This document shows, piece by piece, positions 1 through 11,358 of a DNA stretch of 64,000 bases. Position numbers and translations under genes: made by a program. The notes under the pieces were generated by a model, which worked only from the letters and a program-made list of their open reading frames with translations, searched no databases and was not told the origin of the DNA. Every line of letters begins with the position of its first letter. Position 1 is the stretch's first letter. This DNA is from Oxytricha trifallax. Its lineage: Eukaryota; Ciliophora; Spirotrichea; Sporadotrichida; Oxytrichidae. The stretch spans positions 1 to 64,000 of the forward strand of contig ARYC01000077.1 of the NCBI GenBank assembly GCA_000711775.1, written 5' to 3'.

Positions 1-860
1 GCAGCAGTTTCTTGTAGTGGGTCTTTATTTAACTCCAGTAGAATTCAATTCCATTAAATTAAGGGCTGTAAGGAACTTTGTATACAAGAGTAATGTTTAA
101 CTCTTCATAAGCTTTCTTAGACCTCCTTAGTCTTATGAACTGAGAGGTTGTCAACAAACAGGATGATCTCTTAATCGTTGTATTTATCTCTCAGCTTATG
201 TAGGAACTCTATATACTAACTCTCGCTTAATAGAGCGAGGATGAATAACATAACTTTCTAAGCCAGAGTCTTCACTAATACCTGCTAAAATTACATGGGT
301 TACAACCTTTACTTTCAAATCGTAGACTTCTATATTATCGTACTTCTTATACCAAGACTTATTAATAAAGGTGTTGAACGTAAACACAGCTTCATCAGCG
401 TGTATGAACTTGATGTTATTGTCAATATCACTCTGCATTTAATCATATATATTGTTTAAATTATTACTATAAAATAGCACTATAAAATCAATCACTCTCT
501 TCACTCTGTTGACAGTCTTGAAAGTAATACCATTTCTTCTATAAATGTTGGCTATAGTTTATGGAGAGATACGCATGTCAGGAAACTTGAGATGAAACAT
601 TACAGCTCGCTAGTCTAGTGGAAAGTATGCCCAATACTTTAAAGTCTTCGAATCACAGAGGTAGTCAATATGGTGCTGTGAGAACTTTTATTTTCTTGCA
701 GGATGCTTTCATGTGCCTGAAGTATAATGCTAAACAGCCAACAAGCAATGATACCTAACTGTTGAGGCACTCTTGCACAGGAGCTTTGCTATAGCTGTAT
801 AATTCATTACTGGTTTGACTTAGTCTATATTAATACTCGTACCATACCTAAGCTTAAGCA
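1..860 (-). pseudogene. TBE-type DDE transposase, decayed and truncated by the window edge
   Basis: Read on the minus strand with TAA/TAG as Gln. An N-terminal helical segment (FPDMRISPQTIANIYRRNG, near 560-620) precedes the catalytic core. The core shows FIHADEAVFTF (first Asp, about 380-410), FVDNLSVH (second Asp, about 150-175) and SPQFNGIEFYW (Glu, about 30-65), the DDE layout of the IS630/Tc1 superfamily. The reading frame changes near 205-225 and again near 115-125, so this copy does not encode one open protein as it stands. In Oxytricha, TBE transposases act in DNA elimination during macronuclear development, but no role can be assigned to this broken copy. Sequencing error is the alternative explanation for the frame breaks. 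Confidence 0.75.
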
Positions 861-945
861 GTAAATCTAATTATTTCTCATCATAAATAGACCCTGAATT
901 TCGCTAATTTCTATTTCTCATTTTGCAAATTGGCCTAATTTCTCT

Positions 946-1023
946 ACTAACCCCAATAAGACCCCAACTATACCCTACAAATCAAAGCACTTATAAACCT
1001 CACTAAGGGGTTTTGGGGTTTTG
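946..1023. repeat. Putative TBE terminal inverted repeat with telomere-like tip
   Basis: Seventeen bases of G4T4 repeat form the outer tip (1007-1023). The inner limit at about 946 is set only from the ~78-bp repeat length known for TBE elements; the partner repeat is outside the window. Confidence 0.6.
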
Positions 1024-1026
1024 ATT

Positions 1027-4000
1027 TCTGAAACTCCAAATTACAATTATCTTATATTATGTATTTCATGATCTTGTTCAAAAATTTAATCAATCTCTTC
1101 TATTGGTGTCTACCCTCCATCTTGATATTTATTTTCGTCAGAATTTTAGAGTCTTAACCCTAGACTAGATTCAATTTAAGTCAGGTTAACTTATTTTTGA
1201 GAATCAGAGAAAGTTCCGTTATATATTACCTTATGATTTTCATCTTGTGATTTTAATGATCTATCAAGAGAACCTTATGATTATTAATTGATTCTAACTT
1301 AATTTTTAGCCATCTTTAGTTATTTGCTATGTGAAGGGTTGCTGTGGTAACCTATCTATTGTACTAAAACTGGCTAGATTTAATCGGTAAGCTGCATTTC
1401 ATAAAAGTTAATAATTTTCTAAAAAATTATCAATAAAACCTATAAAACTAAATTTTTTAATAGCAATGAAATTTGAAAATTTTAAAAATTTAAAAGCTTT
1501 GTAAATTAGTAATTTTTATGCTAATTGCAATAATTTCTTTATGAATAAAATAATTTTTACATTTGTGAAGCAGGAGTTGATGTTTGATAAACTTCAAGAT
1601 ATTTAATCAAATCCTAATTTTTAATGAAGTTTTTCTTGTTTAATTTGCTCAGAGTCTGTTAAGTTAGTTATCCATAAAGATTCCCATTTTTAATTTTATT
1701 TTCTAGTATCTAGTTTTAATCGGTTGTATTAATCTGAGTTTTTGCATAATCACTGATACTATCAACATTAAATTGGCCTGAATTCGTTTGATGCTACCTG
1801 TTTAAAAGAGGCTTTGCTTGCTTTAAAGCTTAATAAATTAAAGAAATTTAGATATTTAATAAATAATCAAAGTTATTTAAAAGCATTAAAAAATTTATGA
1901 ATATATTGCAAATGCATTTTAAGAACTTAAATCTCATTTAAATTAATATTTATAAAAATTTAATAAATATTATTACCAATATTGATAGAATATTAGAATT
2001 TATATGATAATTGTATTATTTATTAATATCTATGTCTCTCATTATTAAGTTTCATGTTTTAAATTATTATTAATAATAATAAATTGATAAGTAAAAGGAT
2101 AGTTTGAGGTAAAATACCTTATAATTCTAATAACTAATTAATTAAATTTTTGATAAATAAAATTAATATTAATTTGGGCTTAATTAATTATTTATTTCGC
2201 CTAAAATGTTAAGCTAAATTTAAAAATCTTCCAATCTAAATCTTATTTATATTAACTAAGCAAAACTTTATGCATAAATATCGGTTTTATTTATTAAATC
2301 ATAAATAATAAGTCACAATTTAAAATTTATTTAATTTTTTACTTTATTTTAAGCTAAATATGATGGACTTAAACTATTCTATTTGCTGAGATTAAAGTCA
2401 ACTGATTCATTATTTTAAAGTAAGTAATTTAATCAATAATTTATTTGAATTTATATGAAGTTGAAATAAAAGAAATATATCACTTATATAATTATAAAAT
2501 ATTTTTAATTTAATTATAGTTTAACTATATTGGTTTGATCCTTTCTTTAAGGATCTTCGATATTTATATGGTTTTATCCTTTAATTTTCAGCTCTAAAAA
2601 TGGTGCAGTCCCATATTAAGGGATTGTGAGATGAAAATCACTAGATTTATGAAATAATTATTTATAATAAAAGATTATAAGTATTAATTTGATTAAAAAA
2701 TTTTACAATATATTATGATACTAGATTGAATACTTCTTGAAGTAGAGAGATTTCTTTGCTTGCTACTTCTAATTCTGAACTAAAACTCATTGGTAAAATT
2801 AAAAAATGTTCACAAAAATAAAAATTATCAATGCAACAAATTAAAAATGTATTATTAAAATGAGGTGCAAACTTATTCTCATATTATTTTTATAAATCAA
2901 ATTTAGCTAAATTTACATGGAAAAAAATTATAATATTTGAAGATAACCTTTAAAGGAATGATTCTTGAATTTTTATTTCAATTTGATTTATGGAATTTTA
3001 AGTAGTCATTGATGAAGTAGATTTAGTGGTATCTACTCCTCCCTTGCTAAAGAGGCTGTTTGTAAGTTATGAATCCAAAGTAGTTTTAGTTTTTTATCCC
3101 GATCGTTGTTAATTTTAAAATTTTAAATTAGATGGAGAAATTGGATTAATTTTTGTTAAATTTTGCATAAATTATTAATGATTTGATATTTGAAAGTTGG
3201 CACCGCTTGGAACTTGATTATATTAGCTAATGGAATGAGGATTCAATTTAAAAAGGTATGGAATGATTTGTAAAATAAAAATTAATAAATTACTATCCAA
3301 AACTTTAACAACCAACATAATAATTTTAAAGAATTGGTTAATAGAAGGCTTACCACTGTTAAATAATTTAATAAAAAAACATAATTAAGCACTTTTATTA
3401 TATGCATAATATTATAAGCTGTAATAAAATCGCATGTGAAGTATACTTTAATGCTAAGTTAATATTAATTTATTCTTTAAGAAATTAGCTTTAAAAATGC
3501 AAAAGTAATAAATTATTAATAGGATTCATTATTGACTGAGTATTTGACTAATTAGGGTCTACTTGAGCAATATGTGATTTTTTATATGTATTATTAGGCA
3601 TATTTATTTTAGAAAATTTTAAATATTTATTAAGCCACTCTAGTTACGATCCTTATTTTCACTTAATTAAAGTACAATTTATTAAATTCTTTTGATTGTT
3701 GTAGACTCCTTGATTTCATATTTGTCAATATTATATGATATATGAAATTTATTTATTTTATGACAAACAAAATCAGTCAATGCTATTCATTAGAAATTAT
3801 TAAATAAAATCAAAGTTTTAATTGAATTTTGATTAAAATTTTTAAGATAGAATAGGGAAATTATGACATCATAGTAGGTGAATAATTTAAAAATTAAGTA
3901 TATATTTTATTTTTCAAACTATTTATAAAATATTCCAAGCATAATGATAAAAACTAATAAACTTTGATAATAATTTTTATATTAACTTTTAAAACACATA

Positions 4001-4050
4001 AAAGAAAATAATTTTTCAAGAATTATTTAATAGGTTTATATAAGTAGTTG
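1027..4050. other. AT-rich germline-limited spacer, no gene seen
   Basis: No sustained open frame is seen on either strand, even with TAA/TAG read as Gln. The stretch is very AT-rich with short poly-A/T runs. It most likely belongs to DNA eliminated during macronuclear development. Confidence 0.6.
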
Positions 4051-4142
4051 TTTTCTTGTTCAATACCTTCAAAGCGACAAGCTTCACTCAAACCTTGTTG
4101 CCCGTAACAAATTCAAAAATTCGTAACAATTCTAACCTGACC

Positions 4143-5898
4143 ATGCTTGCTCTGACACTCTCATTCTGCTACAAAGTTATTCAGAAAGCATATAAATTGC
4201 AAAGAAGAAAAGCATTGTAACAATATGAAGGTTTACCCAAAGATCAATGGAAAAATGACTATCCAATCGTGTTAGTGCACGGCTTTGGAGGCTGGGTTCC
4301 AGATGAATCTTTTTTCTTTGGAGACTACTTCGCATATGCAAGTTACCCAGATGTGCAGGGAGATAATAAGATATACCAAGCTGACATAGCACCATGGGGA
4401 AGTTTACACGATAGAGCTTGTGAACTGTACCAGTAGTTAATAGGAATATTCTAAACACAGCGTAACGCAGATAGAAATCGGATGACGTTAGCAGAGTAAG
4501 TTTATGGAAAAGAACACTTCGACTTAGAGCATAGAGAACAATATTACAAGACTCGTTACCTTCGCAGGTAGGTTGACGGAAAGACTCTAGCTTATCCAAA
4601 CGGTATACCTGAGGGTTGGAATCGAATTCAAAAGATTCACTTTGTAGGGCACAGCTAAGGAGGCTAGACAATCCGTTATCTCTAATACTTACTTAAAATT
4701 GATTATTTTAATGATGGTAAAACTCCAAAAACAGACAAGAGTGATTGGATTGCTTCTTTTACTGGTCTCAACCCAATTTTAAATGGAGGTATAGCAAGTT
4801 ATATGTTTGACTTAAGTCTGGAAAAAGAGAAGTTTGTGGGTCCTAAAGAGGGAGGTACCCTTAGAGATAGATGGTTCATTGAAGGCTGCAAGATTTTCAC
4901 TATTTTACAGAATTTAGTTTAAAACAAAGCCACTCTTAATGTGAAAAGAGAAAATATTAAGAATATCATTAAACAAGGCTCAAATGACTAAGAGGTTGTC
5001 TACGAACTTGCCAAGCAGCCATAATGTCAAATAAACATTGTGAATGGTTTCTTTTATTCTAGATTTAAAGTTTATTTCTTCTTTGATTTTAATCAGGAGA
5101 CAATAGGACACAACAGAAGAGAAGGGGAAAAGATAATCGACTACGTAAAAAGAGTCATGTAAAGTGATGTACTTTACTCCTCAAATGACTATGCTGTTCA
5201 TGAGTTCTGCCCAGTCCATATGAAAGATATTAACTCAAGAATCAGCGAAGGTATGTCCTCTTCTACCTATTACTTCACCTACGCTGCAGGAATAAGGAAC
5301 AAGAAAAAAACAAAGCAACGTGAAGTCCTATAAGAACCAAAGTAGCTTAGTAAAATTGCTATGGGTTTTGATTTAGATATCGACCATCACATGAAATTTA
5401 ACGAACATCATGATAAAATACCTAAGAGATTAAGGGAAAGTCCAGGGTTCATTGAAAGAATCATTACCATGTTTAAAGTACTCTCAAACATTGTTTCTAT
5501 TAATAACAAGGTGTTTTATGAAAATTTGACCATTCTGTAATGCCCAGCTAAATACCTTAACAACATCCTAAATCCAAATATGAACAACACCTATAAAACT
5601 TTAATTACTAAAAATTGTATAAATTAAGTAATAATCATTTGACTACGCCAATAAAGATTTAACTGATGACAGTGATATGATCTTACCAAGATGGACTTAA
5701 GAATTCCCAAAGTTTGCTTCAAATTATTAAGATAAATTTTCTTAAAACAAGCCTTGGGGTTAAAAATCTGAGCCTGTCTATTTTGACAATGAAATCGATT
5801 CAAGAATCCAATAATCATTTGACAAAGGTGTCTGGTATTCCCATAAAATTTTAAGACCACAAAATTTCAAATATTTTACCAACAGTTTTTTTAACTGA
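4143..5898 (+). CDS. Secreted/membrane-anchored lipase, alpha/beta-hydrolase (lipase L1 type)
   Basis: A 578-residue lipase once a 19-bp IES is removed (1737 nt, an exact multiple of three). The start MLALTLSFCYKVIQKAY gives a hydrophobic N-terminus. The oxyanion strand is PIVLVHGFGGW (near residue 45) and the nucleophile elbow is VGHSQGG (catalytic Ser), followed by TIRYL. Bacterial lipases of the Staphylococcus/Geobacillus type and their protist relatives show this spacing; they hydrolyse triacylglycerol esters. A large C-terminal His- and Asp-containing part follows. Gln is encoded mostly by TAA/TAG and the stop is TGA at 5896-5898. It is transcribed from its own AT-rich upstream region and has no operon partner. 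The catalytic Asp and His were not assigned with certainty. Confidence 0.85.
5603..5626 (+). other. 19-bp IES inside the lipase gene, pointer AATTA
   Basis: AATTA occurs at 5603-5607 and 5622-5626. Upstream of it the lipase frame would hit TGA at 5638-5640. Removing 19 bp shifts to the frame that continues with FDYANKDLTDDSDM to the true end. The excision restores a single frame, which supports the assignment. Confidence 0.8.
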
Positions 5899-5989
5899 AA
5901 TCTCTTAAACAAGTATTTTTAATTTTATTGAGTAATTAGTATTTATTTAAATATCTTATATTTTTATATAATATTACTCTTCTTTACAA

Positions 5990-6349
5990 ATGAGTGATCA
6001 TCACGACTTAGCTGGTTTCCCTAACAAATTCAAGGTCCTCTAAACTATTTTAGGCAGAGAATTTAGACCATAAGTTTACATAAATATCTTCAACAGACTA
6101 AGAACTCTGGAATATGTTGAATGCACATATCTTAGAAAAAACATTGACTACTTGGAATGAAAATAATTGGAAAGTTCAGGAACATAAAGTGTCTAAAATA
6201 ATAATTATAACTAGTCATTGAAAGTTTTGAAAGAAGCTGTGGAAATTCTTGTTATTAGAGAATTTTAGAAGGCTTCTTTGGAATATGAACATATCATATG
6301 TGAAGATAAAAATCTATTAATAAAAGTTATAAAATATCATTATTTATGA
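5990..6349 (+). CDS. Small unknown protein (114 aa after IES removal)
   Basis: Starts MSDHHDLAGFPNKFKVLQ shortly after the lipase. Read directly it meets an in-frame TGA at 6158-6160, but that TGA lies in a 15-bp IES with pointer TTGGAA. After removal the frame continues to TGA at 6347-6349 (345 nt, a multiple of three). The protein is charged with amphipathic helices (KVLKEAVEILVIREF) and has no domain I recognise. It could be a whole short gene or the first blocks of a longer one, because the AT-rich DNA after 6350 may hide further MDSs. Confidence 0.55.
6152..6172 (+). other. 15-bp IES, pointer TTGGAA
   Basis: TTGGAA occurs at 6152-6157 and 6167-6172. Excision of 15 bp deletes the only in-frame TGA of the surrounding ORF and keeps the frame. 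Confidence 0.75.
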
Positions 6350-6701
6350 AATTGATATAAAATTAAAAAAAGCAAGTTATTATAAGAAAGGTGGTATCTC
6401 ATTAAGAAATTTTCGTTTAAAAATGCCATAAATAGTTGATTTAGAATCAAAATTATTATATCACACAATTAAAAAATTTAATTTATATTGCCAGAAAAAA
6501 TGTGCTAAACTATCATAATCTTAATATGTTTCTCATTTTATTTTTCTATTTTTCAATATAATTTCTAATAAAGCAATATAATAATATTATCTAATTTTAT
6601 ATATCTTTGAATAGATTTTATATATTACTGACATTAGTAATTAATATTAAATTTTTACCTCATTTATATTTTATTTATAATTATTTAATAATTATTTATT
6701 A

Positions 6702-9700
6702 ATGTCCAAATCCAAAAGTATCATGACATCAACCAATAAATAAAAACTGTAACAAACCTCATCTCAAAACTAAAATATCAACTAAACACTGATTTAAACG
6801 TCCTCTTCTAAGCATTTATCATAATTATTGATGATCAGGGAGACCATCCCCAAGTCATTATCTAAAGATAAATTAAAGAATAAATTTATGCAGGTTATCA
6901 ATAGAGAGCCGTCTTTGTACACAAGCACTTTTGGCATCATTAATGAGACTCAATATTATAGAATATAATATAAATTTAATTTTTTATAATACTAAGTATT
7001 TTTTCCAACCTATTTTTAAAAATTACCATTAATTTATTAAACTTTACAATTTTAAATGAATTATATTATTATTTTATAAGAATATCAAGGAAATATTTAA
7101 GATTCGAAAGATTAAACTTTAGATAAATAAGATTTAAATATAATAGAAAATAAGCGTCGTTAATTTAAGTTAACAGATAAATTTGGTAATTTACAAAATC
7201 TAAATAAAACCGTAGCAATCTCAGATTTAGAAAATATAAATGAAGCTAGTGATAAGGATATTTATAAGAAATTATATAATGACGAACAAACTAAAGAAGT
7301 AAACTAAAAGTTTAAATTTTGATTATAATTTAAACTGTATATTAAAATAATAAACTCTATAAAATTTTATTATAACATAAGTAAAATAAGAAATTAGTAA
7401 GTAGAAATTTTAATAATTTAGTATTATTAATTAGTTTATCTGCAGATTTACAAAATTACCCAAAATCTAAACATAAATCACAGTTCTCATTAAACCTTGT
7501 ATCTTAAGCTTAGAGTACCATAATAAGCGAAAGCTGATTATCTAATACAAGGAAACAAAGAAAAACTAGTTTAAATCACATTTAAGGTAAAATTTCAAAG
7601 AAAGATATGATTAAATTATGTAAAATTTTCTATCATTTATTAGTATACCTTAAGTAAAAAAAATAATATGATGCCTTCTTCTCATTAGTTAAGTACTTTA
7701 TCCACTCGAAATAATGAAACTGCTCAAATTTCAATCACTAATAGAAATACTAATAAATTAACTGATAGATCTCAAATTACAACACTTTCTAAGTTAAATA
7801 AAAATCTTTTAAATCATAGTAGTCTAATCATTATAATTTTTGTATTAAAACCCGCAATTCTTGTATTTAGATAAGAGTTTATTATTAAACTTCTGCATAT
7901 TTTTAATATAAATTTCAAATTGAATGACATATAGTGATGTTCAGCCAATAGTTAATATATAGAATACTGAGATCTTATTGCCTGAGATAGGTTTAAGTAA
8001 ATATAGAGAAGAATCTTTCAATCGATCTCTCTACCCAATCAATTATTAATTTCTTTATCTTACTTATAATTTTATTAGATTTCTTGATAAAATTGTAAAT
8101 TGGAAAATCAATCCCTTTCAATGTGAAAAAGACACAGAAAAATTGCTTGTTGTTAGAGAGAGATAAAGAGAAATACAAAGGATTTAGGCTTTAAGAAAGA
8201 AAATAAATTACACGGAAATGTCGAAAATTAGCAAGAACAATCATTCTTAAAATTAAACTTCGATTAGCCTCCATGAAAATAATGATATAACAGGTCAAAC
8301 ACTCAATTCTACCACTTAATTCAACAATGAGAAGATATATGAAAATACTAATAACTTGAACGAATAAAGTGGAAATAAGACTGTCTCATATTTTCATAGA
8401 AGAAATTATAGTCAAGTCCCTATGATGTAAAATAACGAATATTCAGATAGAGAGCAGATATATCTGTAAACTTAATATAACAAACCTCAAACTGGAAGAC
8501 CTTAAATATCTTTTAATTTAAGAACTGTAGATGTTCCCTCTTCTCAATAAGTGTAATCACGAAATAATAAATAGGTTGAAAGCATCTCTGTTTTTACAGA
8601 CGATTAAAATTAGCCAAAGATTTCCCACAATAAAACACATTCTCAAAGGTTTATGCAAACTATAACTCAAAACTCAGATTACAGCTCATCCAGAAACAGG
8701 GGATATTTAGAAAATAAGAAAGATAGAACTGGCATGATAAGGCTCATCGATGAGATAGAACCCAGTAAAGATTAGTTCATGAAAACCTTTATGAAACTAA
8801 ATAAGCGTAGTAAGAGTGAGGCTAGAAATGGAGGCAGGTAGCATGTTAATAAAATGTTGGTGTTTTAAGAGGATTAAAATAAAAAGTACAATGTTTTTAA
8901 TGATCAAGGTTTGTTACATACTTAAAACAGTCATAACGAATAATCCTCCAATTCTTTGGTAAATAAAAACTTTAGTAAAACTTTTATGCATTATAGCAAG
9001 AAAATCGCAGTTATACCTGATTAATAAGAAAGTTAAAATATTTTGGCAATTACTAATTTAATAAGTAAAAACACTGACAATGAAAATTAAATTGAAATCT
9101 ATCAATAAAACAACTCCAAAAATAAATATTTGCTAAGCTAAAACATTCATAATTAATCTAAACAAGAGAATATAGATACATCAAGAAAGATACTGTAAAA
9201 ATAAATAAAAATGAATTAATAGGAACAACACATTTAAGATATATAAAAGGAAGTTTATTAAGGTCAGGAATCTATTATAGATGCAGCAGAGCAAATTTAA
9301 CTTTTTTTTTAAATGCATTGATATTAGAATAATAATTTAGATCTAAAAATTTTTATATTATATATTAACTTGACCTTGTATAGTTTCATTAATATTAGGA
9401 TCAGCAAGAAAAACAAACAATTGAATTTCAGGCTTATTATTTCAAAAATAAAAATAAATATAATTATTTGTTCATATTTATTTCAAAATCTTAATATGAA
9501 ATAATGATATTTATATAATTATTTACAATTAATAACACTTTATTAATTAATAGCAAAAGGTATTAGATGAGAAGAAAGCTTTAGATATTAAAATATAAAA
9601 TCTTGAAAATGAAGTATTGTAAGCATTTAATTATAGTTTCAGATTTTAATTTGAATTAATCAAATATTTGAGATTTATAATTTTTTAATATCCAAAGTGA

Positions 9701-11358
9701 ACCTAGAATTAAGATCAGTAAAAGAAGAAGTTTTTCCAATGAAGAAATAAAAGCAATTTGTATTAGACATAGCAGAGGAATTCATACATTCTAAGATCAG
9801 AAAAATAATTTCATTTTAGAAAGCCAAATTTAATAACACTTAAAAAGCAAATGCTTTTAATACCTTTTTGACTTAAGAAAAAACAAATGAAGAATCAAAT
9901 CTTAAATTATAATATTTAAGTTAGTTTTTACAGCTTCATGTAGTTTTCGAGAAAAAAAATTTATAGAAATTTTTATAATTGAAAATGATTGAGGATTTAT
10001 AAATTTAATTAAATATATAATCTTCTTCCTCAAAATACTAAAATTGAAAAAGACATAATTCCATTCAATAAAAAACAGTTACTCCAATTTATGCATGAAA
10101 TGGAAGAAGCTAACTTATTCCTAATGAAGCTGATTGAAGATGATGAAGTTCAATTTTCAAAGGGAGACCCTGATTTCTTAAGTAAACAAGCAATGCTTAA
10201 AAGTTAAATTTCTGACATATCTGCCACAATTCAAAACTTCTCAACTCGGAGAGAATTTTCAGAGAAAATTCTTAAACTAAACGGAATTGTCGTGAAACGA
10301 GAATCTACTAAGAAAGACCGATCAGCATTAGCTTAGGATCTACACATATTCAATGATGTAATTTAGAAGATAAAGTAGATGCACTTATCTCTGTTTCCAG
10401 ACTAAGACGACTTGGAACATAATTAAAGTCAACTGAGCTTTCAATAGATATTGAAGTAAATTTAGGATAAAACTGAGTATCTAACTGAGGCTTTTGAATA
10501 TGTACAGAATCAGTCAAACGGCAATTATTAGCTATAAATTTAGTTGCAAGAAAAGCTTATAATTGACAAATTATAAATAAAATACTACAATATCATGTGA
10601 ATTTCATGTTTAAATTTTAATTAATTGTAAGTAACTAGATTAAAAGAGGAAGATGAAGAAGTATAATGAATTATAAAAAATAGAAAGAGAAAAGTAGGAG
10701 AAAAATTATGAAAGAAATATGGAGAGAATAAGAAGGGGCGAATTAGTTAAGAAGCCTGAGGGAAAGCATATTTAAAGTAGGAGCTAAAAACCTAAGAGAA
10801 AACCTAAATAAGAAGTACCTTTACTCAGTAAACATGAAGTTGATTATGAAAAGTATGTTATTCATGTAATAGGAAAAATTTTGTAAATATTTAGAAAAAT
10901 AATACTTATAAAATTGAAGTTGAAGAGCAATTAAAAAAATAAAAATATTCAATTATTTTCATAGCTAAAAAAAGCTGTCTAAAATTAACAATTATATATA
11001 GCGCAATATAAATATCGAATTTAATTCAGTCAATATTGAATTATTAAGCCTTTCACTCTAGATAGGTGTGAATAAATATAAGGTCTGGAAATTTGTAATG
11101 AATCTTTGATTTGTCAAAAAAAATTCTTCACAAGCAATAACAATGTTTGATATATTTTGTTTTATTATAATCACTGATATTACCTTAAAATTAGAAAAAT
11201 GATATGAGAAAAGATAGATTGTATGAAATTTTAGTATTTAATCTGAAAAGCACTTTAAATTGATTAATTCACATATCAGAGCAGAGTAAATTGTTCAAGT
11301 AAGAGTTCACTAACTAGATGCTAGAAAATCCATTTCCAGTTGTGAGTTTAATTATTGA
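6702..11358 (+). CDS. Unknown coiled-coil protein split into many MDSs
   Basis: Coding blocks, read with UGA as stop, are seen at about 6702-6965 (MSKSKSIMTSTNKQK start), 7085-7310, 7440-7600, 7665-7850, 7925-9310, 9560-9620, 9700-9900, 9905-10600, 10635-10870, 11035-11140 and 11275-11358. The gaps are extremely AT-rich and carry stops in all frames, as expected for IESs. The protein is rich in Asn, Ser, Lys and Gln. A helical, coiled-coil-like part with many charged residues occupies the 3' third (QFMHEMEEANLFLMKLIED near 10090). No enzyme motif is visible. The block list is taken from frame and composition; most pointers were not resolved, so the exact protein and the 3' end are uncertain. 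It could also be two adjacent genes. Confidence 0.5.

Larger units (their letters stand above)
1..1023 (-). mobile_element. TBE-like transposon, right end (partial)
   Basis: The right end reads GGGGTTTTGGGGTTTTG at 1007-1023, directly followed by ATT, which fits the 3-bp ANT target duplication known for Oxytricha TBE elements. TBE terminal inverted repeats are known to carry C4A4/G4T4 telomere repeats at their tips. A transposase reading frame of the IS630/Tc1 type lies just inside and points away from this end. The element runs off the left edge, so its other terminal repeat and any other ORFs are not visible. Family assignment is from the tip sequence and the transposase together. Confidence 0.8.

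Noticed and set aside
4177..4671. 164-codon minus-strand ORF over the lipase
   Set aside because: Antisense of the lipase; standard-code openness arises because Gln TAA/TAG are on the other strand.
6158..6160. In-frame TGA as a selenocysteine codon
   Set aside because: The TGA lies within a direct-repeat-bounded 15-bp segment whose loss keeps the frame; an IES is simpler.
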